NCBI RefSeq assembly: GCF_000425785.1
Contig: NZ_KE384451.1
Coordinates: 1-64,000, forward strand
Length of the DNA: 64,000 nt
Origin: Pseudomonas taiwanensis DSM 21245
GTDB taxonomy: Bacteria > Pseudomonadota > Gammaproteobacteria > Pseudomonadales > Pseudomonadaceae
Reading direction: 5' to 3'
The notes under the pieces are model-generated. The model saw nothing but the letters and a program-made list of their open reading frames with translations, was not told the DNA's origin and ran no database searches. Both the position numbers and the translations under genes were made by a program. This document shows positions 58,646-64,000 of the stretch, one piece after another. Position 1 is the stretch's first letter; every line of letters begins with the position of its first letter.

Positions 58646-59116
58646 GTGAACATCAAATGGGCTGAAAAACTGCGCAAGGGCCTGCACGGCTCGGCCGACT
58701 CGCTGGGCAATCTGTGCGTCGAGGCGTTCCACTACTTGGCGCTGTTCGGCATCGGCGCTATCACCGCCTATGCGGCAGTGATGACCTTCCTGGACATGCT
58801 GGGCAAAGGCGGCATCAGCGTGGATGACATCCTGCTGCTGTTCATCTACCTGGAGCTCGGGGCGATGGTGGGGATCTACTTCAAGACCAACCACATGCCG
58901 ATCCGCTTCTTGCTGTATGTCGCCATCACCGCGTTGACCCGCCTGCTGATCGGTGACGTATCGCACCACAAGGCGCCGGACGAAGGGCTGCTGTACCTGT
59001 GCGGCGGTATCCTGTTGCTGGCGTTCTCGATTCTGGTGGTGCGCTACGCGTCGTACCGCTACCCGTCGACCAAGGTGCTGGACGCTAACGGCAAAGAATT
59101 GGAAGAGGGCAAATGA
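58646..59116 (+). CDS. phosphate-starvation-inducible PsiE family membrane protein
   Basis: 156 residues with four membrane helices (about 30-50, 60-80, 90-105 and 120-140). The PsiE signature VDDILLLFIYLELGAMVGIY and KTNHMPIRFLLYVAITALTR are present. The GTG at 58646 with GGGGAA upstream is preferred; an ATG shortly before it is in another frame. PsiE proteins respond to phosphate starvation, but no Pho box is recognisable here. Function unknown. Confidence 0.87.
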   Translation: MNIKWAEKLRKGLHGSADSLGNLCVEAFHYLALFGIGAITAYAAVMTFLDMLGKGGISVDDILLLFIYLELGAMVGIYFKTNHMPIRFLLYVAITALTRLLIGDVSHHKAPDEGLLYLCGGILLLAFSILVVRYASYRYPSTKVLDANGKELEEGK

Positions 59117-59230
59117 GGGGCTAGATAGTTAGCGCGGGTGTTAACGTCCCCGGCGGTTCAATGATGTCCGGCGTCGAGTCCTTGATCGCGACACAGGGTC
59201 GCGAGCTGCGTACGCCGAATGGAGAACCCC

Positions 59231-59533
59231 ATGACGATTGAAGCTGAAAGCGTCCGCGCTTACCTGACCGAGGCCTTCCTGCCGCTGGGAATCGACCTGG
59301 ATACGGTGTATGTCACCGAAATTGCCGATGTGATCGATTGCGATGTGGTCGTCTCGCGCAACCTGGTCGATGAAGTCTTGCACCATCTGCGTCGGGGTGA
59401 GGAGCCTACCTACGATCAGGGGTTGTTTGGCCTGTTCCACCAACCTGCCACTTTCGACCTTCGTTACCGTGTGCGCGGCCTGCATTTGCTGGACCTCGAA
59501 AAAGAGATCGGCAACATGCTGGGTCTTGGCTGA
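59231..59533 (+). CDS. hypothetical protein, unknown family
   Basis: 100 residues, acidic, soluble: no signal peptide or membrane segment. It has two short hydrophobic stretches (LTEAFLPLGIDLDTVYVTEI, then FGLFHQPATFDLRYRVRGL) with many Asp/Glu. GGAG lies before the ATG at 59231. No motif is recognised. It is followed by a convergent DUF3509 gene. Confidence 0.7.
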   Translation: MTIEAESVRAYLTEAFLPLGIDLDTVYVTEIADVIDCDVVVSRNLVDEVLHHLRRGEEPTYDQGLFGLFHQPATFDLRYRVRGLHLLDLEKEIGNMLGLG

Positions 59534-59548
59534 CAGCCCACCCCTGCT

Positions 59549-59851
59549 TCAGTTAGCGACGCCCACGGCGGAGAAATTGCGCGGTTCGGGACGTGGGTCG
59601 CGGGTTAGCGCAGCAAGCACCTGCAACGGGTTCTGTCCCAACTCGATGGCCAGGCCCAGGCGAATGCTGTCGATGACACGCTGCAAGCGCACCGGGTCGT
59701 TGCGCTGGGCCTGGCTGATCAGGCGCTTGACGACCATGCCGCTATCGTCCGAAAGCGTCAGCATGATACTGCCGTCCAGGCGTTCGATGCTCAGGTTGAC
59801 CCGGTAGTCGGGGGCGAAGGCGGCGCTGATCTGCTCGAAAGGGTTGTTCAT
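59549..59851 (-). CDS. DUF3509 family protein
   Basis: 100 residues. The conserved parts MNNPFEQISAAFAPDYRVNL and MLTLSDDSGMVVKRLISQAQ match DUF3509, a Pseudomonas-restricted family without known function. The ATG at 59851 gives the family N-terminus; the in-frame upstream extension is unsupported. Confidence 0.82.
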   Translation of the reverse strand: MNNPFEQISAAFAPDYRVNLSIERLDGSIMLTLSDDSGMVVKRLISQAQRNDPVRLQRVIDSIRLGLAIELGQNPLQVLAALTRDPRPEPRNFSAVGVAN

Positions 59852-59933
59852 GGTCAGGCTCTGCACGTGATGATTGCAGAAGTTGACCGGCAATCGCTGG
59901 CTTGGTTCAGGCGCGATGGCCGACGGAAACGAA

Positions 59934-59958
59934 AACGCCCGGCGCAAGGCCGGGCGTT
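59934..59958 (-). terminator. Rho-independent terminator after the hibernation factor gene
   Basis: AACGCCCGGC and GCCGGGCGTT form a perfect 10-bp stem around GCAAG; on the minus strand TTCGTTTCC follows. It lies 19 bases past the stop of the HPF-like gene. Confidence 0.7.
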
Positions 59959-59976
59959 GTTGTACATAGGGCTTGA

Positions 59977-60324
59977 TCAGGCGTCAGGATCACTCAGTTC
60001 CAGTGCCCCGCGCTTGCTGCGTAATTTGCCGTAGAAGTGCTCCAGCGCATTGTTCAGCTTGCTGGCGGCGCCATCGACGGCCTGGTCCAGCGAGGTGGCG
60101 GTGTGGGTCACGGAAATCGGCTGATGACCTTTCGGGCGAGCCTCCATCTGGCAGCGTTTGTCATGCGGTCCGGGCTTGGCGCCGTTCTCGTCGCGCAGGT
60201 GCACCTCGATGCGGGTGAGGTCGTCCTCGTAACGTTCGAGAGTGCTCTGCAGTGTGCTGCGGACCCACTCATTGAGCCGGATGTTGCCTTCGATATGGTT
60301 GCTGCTGTTGACCTGGATTTGCAT
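59977..60324 (-). CDS. ribosome hibernation-promoting factor / RaiA family
   Basis: 115 residues with the HPF/RaiA double-stranded-RNA-like fold: the N-terminal MQIQVNSSNHIEG strand, then RIEVHLRDENG and KCQMEARP-type strand, and helix DQAVDGAASKLNNALEHF. Short form, without a dimerisation tail. It should bind the decoding region of idle ribosomes. AAGGA precedes the ATG. It is not next to rpoN, so it is likely a paralogue of the main hpf. Confidence 0.82.
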   Translation of the reverse strand: MQIQVNSSNHIEGNIRLNEWVRSTLQSTLERYEDDLTRIEVHLRDENGAKPGPHDKRCQMEARPKGHQPISVTHTATSLDQAVDGAASKLNNALEHFYGKLRSKRGALELSDPDA

Positions 60325-60659
60325 GATTCAATCCTTATTCAGCTTGCTCGCATGGAGGCGTGCCTAGGCCATTGAGGCCCTTGGAATTTCTTCGCCTCTT
60401 GACCCTAAGGTCAGGCAACGGCGCGACGATTACAACCCCTTTTTGAAAATAAATTTCCTGTTGCAATTAGCCTGTTGCGGCTACTGCGCAAACAGACTTG
60501 CGGCAGTCAGGTCAGGAAAACCGCATTCCCGGCCTTTGCTTATGAGAATTGAAATCATTATTATTGAATGCGGCCTGGCCAGCTATGGCGGCAACTTCAC
60601 GGCTATCTCAATGACCTGTTTCTGCCGCCCGGGGCGGGTGGCGCTGGCCCTATGAACCC
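60325..60659. other. 335-bp divergent intergenic region (HPF / ECF sigma)
   Basis: No gene is seen. The region holds the Fur-like box at 60544-60562 and a three-codon ORF (ATGAACCCATGA, 60652-60663) whose stop overlaps the sigma gene start. Confidence 0.6.
60544..60562. promoter_or_regulatory. Fur-like box upstream of the ECF sigma gene
   Basis: GAGAATTGAAATCATTATT agrees with the 19-bp Fur consensus at 14 positions by my count, in an otherwise GC-rich sequence, about 98 bases before the sigma factor start. Iron-dependent repression of the signalling genes is likely. Confidence 0.65.
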
Positions 60660-61217
60660 ATGAACGAATCAGACTCCGACAGCACAGGCGGGCGTGCACG
60701 TTTTCTGCAGGTATTCCTGGCCCAGCGCGCCCGCATGGAAGCGCTGGTCAGCCGGCGGATCGGTTGCCGCGCAACAGCCGCGGACCTGGTCCAGGAACTG
60801 TTCCTGCGCTTCTGGCGTCGGCCCGAGGTCAAGGTCGAGGCGCTCGACACTTATCTGCTGCGCTGCGCTGGCAACCTGGCCATCGACCATCTGCGCAGCG
60901 AAGGCAGCCGCGAGCGCGTTGCCGAAGCCTCGCTGCCGTTGGACGAAACGCCTGTCGCCCAGGCACCAGAGCAGGCGCTGGAGGTCGAGCACGACCTGCA
61001 ATGCATCGAAGCTGCGCTGCGGGCGCTGCCCGAACGCACACGGCAGATCTTTCTGCTCAACCGCATTCATGGCTGCAAGTACGGTGAGATCGCCCAAGCC
61101 ATGCAACTGTCCCAGAGCGCCGTTGAAAAGCATATGATGCGCGCCCTTGAAGCGTGCAAGGCGAGCGTCGCCGAGCCCGTGTCGTCCACACGCAGGCCAG
61201 GGAGCGCCCGTCGATGA
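60660..61217 (+). CDS. ECF RNA polymerase sigma factor (FecI-like, iron starvation)
   Basis: 185 residues. Sigma region 2 has ATAADLVQELFLRFWRRPEV and DTYLLRCAGNLAIDHLR. Region 4 has LPERTRQIFLLNRIHGCKYG, EIAQAMQLSQSAVEKHM. It belongs to the FecI/FpvI-like group, activated through a FecR protein and a TonB receptor, both encoded directly downstream. The ATG overlaps the end of a three-codon ORF, and its stop overlaps the fecR-like start (ATGA). A Fur-like box precedes it. Confidence 0.92.
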   Translation: MNESDSDSTGGRARFLQVFLAQRARMEALVSRRIGCRATAADLVQELFLRFWRRPEVKVEALDTYLLRCAGNLAIDHLRSEGSRERVAEASLPLDETPVAQAPEQALEVEHDLQCIEAALRALPERTRQIFLLNRIHGCKYGEIAQAMQLSQSAVEKHMMRALEACKASVAEPVSSTRRPGSARR

Positions 61218-62200
61218 GCCGCCGTCCGAATTCGATTTCCGCCGCCCAGTCCCAGGCAGCGTTGCACTGGCTCAGCCGCATCAATGAACGGCCAGAGGAA
61301 GCGAACGGCGCGGCGTTCAAGCGCTGGCTGCTGGCCGACCCCGCACACCGTGATGCCTATGCCGATGCCCAGGAACTCTGGCGGCTGAGCGCCGCACCGG
61401 CTGCCCGACTGGCGCAGGAGGAGCGTGCAGGCTTGCAGCAGTACCTGGACGCGATGGTAGCGACCCCGCGCAGGCGCCGCTGGTCGCGAATGGCAGGGCC
61501 CCTGGCTGCAGCGGCATGCCTGGTGTTGGCCTTGGGCACTGCCGGTGGTTGGCATCCAGGCAACTGGCTGCAAGACCTGCAGGCCGACTACAGCAGCACC
61601 GGGCGAGTGCGCCAGGTCAGCCTCGCCGACCAGTCGCAGGTCGTGCTGGATGCCGACAGTGCGATTGCCGTCGACTTCAGTCAGGGGGAGCGTCGCGTAC
61701 GGCTGTTGCGCGGGGCCGCGTACTTCCAGGTGACCCACACCGGCAAGCCGTTCCTGGTAGAGGCGGCAGGTGGTGAAGTGCGCGTGCTGGGAACCCAGTT
61801 CGAAGTGCGCGAGCAGGGCGCCGGTGCCCAGGTCACCGTGCGCAGCGGTCGCGTGGCGGTGACGCCGGCTCAGGGCCGGGCTGCTCGTGAGTTGACTGCC
61901 AATCAGCAACTGGTCTATGCCGAGGGACGGCCAGGCGAGACCTTGAGTGTGGACAGCGAAACCCGCTTGGCTTGGCGCCAGGGCTGGCTCAATTACTACC
62001 AGGTGCCGTTGGCGCAAGTGGTCGAGGATCTGGGGCGTTATTACCCAGGCCGTATCCTGCTGCTCGATGAGCAGTTGGCTCAACGCAAGGTCAGTGGCAG
62101 TTTCCCGGTCCAGGACCCTTTGTTGGCGCTGGACTCACTGGGCAAGGTGCTGGGCTTCTCGCGTCAGACGGTCCTTGGGCGTCTGACTGTTGTTCGGTAA
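61214..62200 (+). CDS. FecR-family anti-sigma / sigma regulator
   Basis: 328 residues. A cytosolic N-terminal part (DUF4880, ALHWLSRINERPEEANGAAF, FKRWLLADPAHRDAY) is followed by one membrane helix (about 95-110) and a periplasmic FecR domain with VSLADQSQVVLDADSAIAVD and the tail YYPGRILLLDEQLAQ. It relays the occupied-receptor signal to the ECF sigma factor encoded just upstream (four-base overlap). The TonB receptor gene follows after 154 bases. Confidence 0.92.
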   Translation: MSRRPNSISAAQSQAALHWLSRINERPEEANGAAFKRWLLADPAHRDAYADAQELWRLSAAPAARLAQEERAGLQQYLDAMVATPRRRRWSRMAGPLAAAACLVLALGTAGGWHPGNWLQDLQADYSSTGRVRQVSLADQSQVVLDADSAIAVDFSQGERRVRLLRGAAYFQVTHTGKPFLVEAAGGEVRVLGTQFEVREQGAGAQVTVRSGRVAVTPAQGRAARELTANQQLVYAEGRPGETLSVDSETRLAWRQGWLNYYQVPLAQVVEDLGRYYPGRILLLDEQLAQRKVSGSFPVQDPLLALDSLGKVLGFSRQTVLGRLTVVR

Positions 62201-62354
62201 GTGTGCAAGCCCAGGGAGGAGCCGGCCTGCCGGCGATGCGGCCGACACAGGTAAAAAATGTTCAAAACAAGGTGAGGTAACGGAACCTGGCGTACGTGTA
62301 ATGAGTGGAAGTGCGATTCATTCGCAGTAATAACCCTCTCACAGGTCAGCGTCC

Positions 62355-64000
62355 ATGAAGTTCACCCCGCGTTGCATTCCTCTCTGCTTCGGCCTCGCGG
62401 CGCTTGGCGCCTTGCCCGTCGCCCCGCTGGTGCAGGCCGCCGAGCAGGTTCAGTTGTATGCCTTCGCTCAGCCCAGCCAACCTTTGGCTCAGGCAATCAA
62501 CGCTTTCAGTCGCGCCACTGGCCAGAGCGTGGTTTATACCCTTGAACTGCCTGTCATTCAGGCGCCGGCACTCAACGGCAGCTTCAGTGCCGAGCAGGCA
62601 TTGCAGCAGTTGCTAGGTAATTCCGGCCTGACCTGGCGGCGTGTCGATGCCCGTACCTTGACCCTCGAACCTATGGACACCTCGGGCGCGCTGAACCTGC
62701 AAGCCACCACGGTGACCTCGCAGATGGACACCCACAGCTACCAGCCACCAGCGGTAGCATCAATCATGCGTGGGCAAGGACCGACGCAGGACATACCCCA
62801 GGCTATCAACGTGGTTCCGGCGCAGGTCATTCGCGACCAGGCCCCACGCAACCTCGACGATGCGCTGACCAACGTCAGCGGCATCACCCAGGGCAACAAT
62901 TTCGGCGGCACCGCCGACACCGTGATGAAGCGCGGCTTTGGCGACAACCGTGACGGTTCGATCATGCGCGATGGCATGCCCATCGTGCAGGGCCGAAGCC
63001 TCAATGCCAGCACCGAGCGGATCGAGGTGCTCAAAGGTCCGGCCTCGCTGCTGTATGGAATCCAGGACCCAGGTGGCGTCATCAACGTGGTCAGCAAGCG
63101 GCCACAATTGGAGCAGTACAACGCGCTGACCGTTCGAGGCTCCACCTATGGGAGCGGCAAGAACGGCAGCGGTGGCGGGTTCGACAGCACCGGCGCGTTG
63201 GGTGACAGTCAATTCGCCTACCGCCTGATCGTCGATCATGAAGACGAAGACTACTGGCGCAATTACGGCGTGCATCGCGAGTCTTTGGTCGCGCCGTCGC
63301 TGGCCTGGCTGGGCGAAGACACCCAAGTGGTACTGGCCTATGAGCACCGCGAGTTTCTCTACCCCTTCGACCGCGGCACCGCCTTCGGCAGCGATGGCCA
63401 TCCGTTGAACATCCCGGCCACCCGGCGCCTGGACGAGCCGTTCAACGACATGCAAGGGCGCTCTGATCTCTACCGTCTGGAGGTCGACCACCAGCTGGCC
63501 GATGACTGGAAACTGCACGTCGGCTACAGCTTCAACCGCGAGACCTACGATGCCAGCCAAGTTCGCGTGACCGGCGTGAACGAAGCCAATGGCACCCTCA
63601 AACGCAGCATCGATGGCACCCACAACGCCATGAGCCGCGACCAGTTCGTCACGGTCAGCCTCAACGGCAATGTCGAACTGGCGGGCATGCAGCATGACCT
63701 GTTGCTCGGTGCCGACCACGAGGACCGCAAGATCTTTCGCGGCGACCTGATTCGCCAGAGCAGCCAGTCGACCTTCAGCTACCTCAACCCAGTCTATGGC
63801 CAGGAAGTGGAGGGCAGCACCGTACGGGCCAGCGACAGCGACCAGACCGACAAGCTGCGTACCGATGCGCTGTTCTTCCAGGACGCGCTGCACCTGGACG
63901 ACCATTGGATCCTGGTGGCCGGCGCGCGTTTCCAGCAGTACGACCAGTACGCCGGACGCGGTCGCCCGTTCAAGGCCAACACCGACACCAGCGGCCAGGC
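62355..64000 (+). CDS. TonB-dependent siderophore receptor with STN signalling domain (partial, runs off the window)
   Basis: The visible part is 548 codons and open at the right edge. A signal peptide (about 1-28, ending LVQAAEQ) is followed by an STN (secretin/TonB N-terminal) domain of about 75 residues (AINAFSRATGQSVVYTL, GSFSAEQALQQLLG), then the plug (DIPQAINVVPAQVIRDQ, VMKRGFGDN, VLKGPASLLYGIQDPGG) and the start of the barrel. The STN domain marks a transducer of the FecA/FpvA type, matching the sigma/FecR genes upstream. It imports an iron-siderophore; which one is not readable. The 62201-62354 gap has a REP-like half (GGAGCCGGCCTGCCGGCGATG). Confidence 0.92.
   Translation, partial: MKFTPRCIPLCFGLAALGALPVAPLVQAAEQVQLYAFAQPSQPLAQAINAFSRATGQSVVYTLELPVIQAPALNGSFSAEQALQQLLGNSGLTWRRVDARTLTLEPMDTSGALNLQATTVTSQMDTHSYQPPAVASIMRGQGPTQDIPQAINVVPAQVIRDQAPRNLDDALTNVSGITQGNNFGGTADTVMKRGFGDNRDGSIMRDGMPIVQGRSLNASTERIEVLKGPASLLYGIQDPGGVINVVSKRPQLEQYNALTVRGSTYGSGKNGSGGGFDSTGALGDSQFAYRLIVDHEDEDYWRNYGVHRESLVAPSLAWLGEDTQVVLAYEHREFLYPFDRGTAFGSDGHPLNIPATRRLDEPFNDMQGRSDLYRLEVDHQLADDWKLHVGYSFNRETYDASQVRVTGVNEANGTLKRSIDGTHNAMSRDQFVTVSLNGNVELAGMQHDLLLGADHEDRKIFRGDLIRQSSQSTFSYLNPVYGQEVEGSTVRASDSDQTDKLRTDALFFQDALHLDDHWILVAGARFQQYDQYAGRGRPFKANTDTSGQ

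Noticed and set aside
62201..62354. ECF-type promoter (TAAAAA...CGG) before the TonB receptor
   Set aside because: The match to FpvI/PvdS-type or FecI-type promoters is too loose, and the spacing does not fit either.
1..64000. tRNA, rRNA, CRISPR arrays, insertion sequences, prophage genes
   Set aside because: None seen on reading. No transposase-, integrase- or phage-like protein and no spaced direct-repeat array is present.

Overview
The window is high-GC Gammaproteobacterial chromosome. Its gene content and order point to the Pseudomonas putida group. From memory, the order ggt - mcpS - metallopeptidase - pcaHG - trmA - purine permease - MFS - cioAB - rlmG - ppoR - fpr - mscL - radA, and further on fabV, folM, the LOV/MerR pair and hmgRABC, matches the P. 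putida KT2440 chromosome read backwards. This is recall, not an alignment. I see no tRNA, rRNA, CRISPR array, insertion sequence or prophage. Genes are dense, and short REP-type palindromes sit between many of them.

Layout. (1) 290-6460: a minus-strand block of membrane-lipid genes resembling Escherichia coli ynbABCD: a CDP-alcohol phosphotransferase, a hydrolase-methyltransferase fusion, a PAP2-like/dual-specificity phosphatase fusion, a small membrane protein, a PlsC-type acyltransferase and a second CdsA-type enzyme. A cupin gene follows. (2) 6656-10529: LysR/TauE pair, then a quinone module (YgiN-like monooxygenase, MdaB, LysR). (3) 10733-17042: periplasmic gamma-glutamyltransferase, the McpS-type chemoreceptor behind a FliA-like promoter, a zinc metallopeptidase, and pcaHG (protocatechuate ring cleavage) behind a PcaQ-like palindrome. 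(4) 17145-23927: trmA, a purine permease, an MFS exporter, and the cyanide-insensitive oxidase cioAB plus a 50-residue DUF2474 subunit, preceded by an ANR-type box. (5) 23990-30603: rlmG, the LuxR solo ppoR, fpr, mscL, radA and a xanthine/urate-type permease with a palindromic operator candidate.

(6) 30864-38796: a PilZ protein, cstA-yjiX-yjiA (pyruvate/peptide uptake plus metal chaperone), and a divergent pair for the last step of methionine synthesis: an MTHFR-like protein with a cysteine-rich C-terminus, and metE. (7) 38870-44026: acetyl-CoA acetyltransferase, fabV (TTG start), a hydrolase, and folM with two small conserved genes (DUF1244, HopJ-like). (8) 44104-46896: a blue-light locus: a membrane-anchored monooxygenase-like gene divergent from a LitR-type MerR regulator that has lost the B12-binding residues, a PilZ-like gene, and a short LOV photoreceptor with its adduct cysteine. 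(9) 47002-51682: flavodoxin, a LysR-controlled lrgAB pair, a hydrolase whose nucleophile position is glycine, and an MFE-2-like dehydrogenase. (10) 51949-58088: the homogentisate (tyrosine/phenylalanine) catabolic genes hmgR/hmgA-fahA-maiA, a SirB1-like protein and a leucine dehydrogenase. (11) 58131-64000: SOS-controlled yebG with a near-perfect LexA box, psiE, small unknown genes, a ribosome hibernation factor, and a Fur-controlled ECF sigma / FecR / STN-domain TonB receptor cell-surface signalling set. The receptor runs off the right edge.

The best candidates for under-described biology are the ynb-type lipid operon (product unknown, with two aspartate-to-asparagine changes in the CDP-alcohol transferase motif) and the light-response locus. 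Regulatory palindromes are listed where the symmetry is visible in the sequence. The regulator named for each is inference unless stated.
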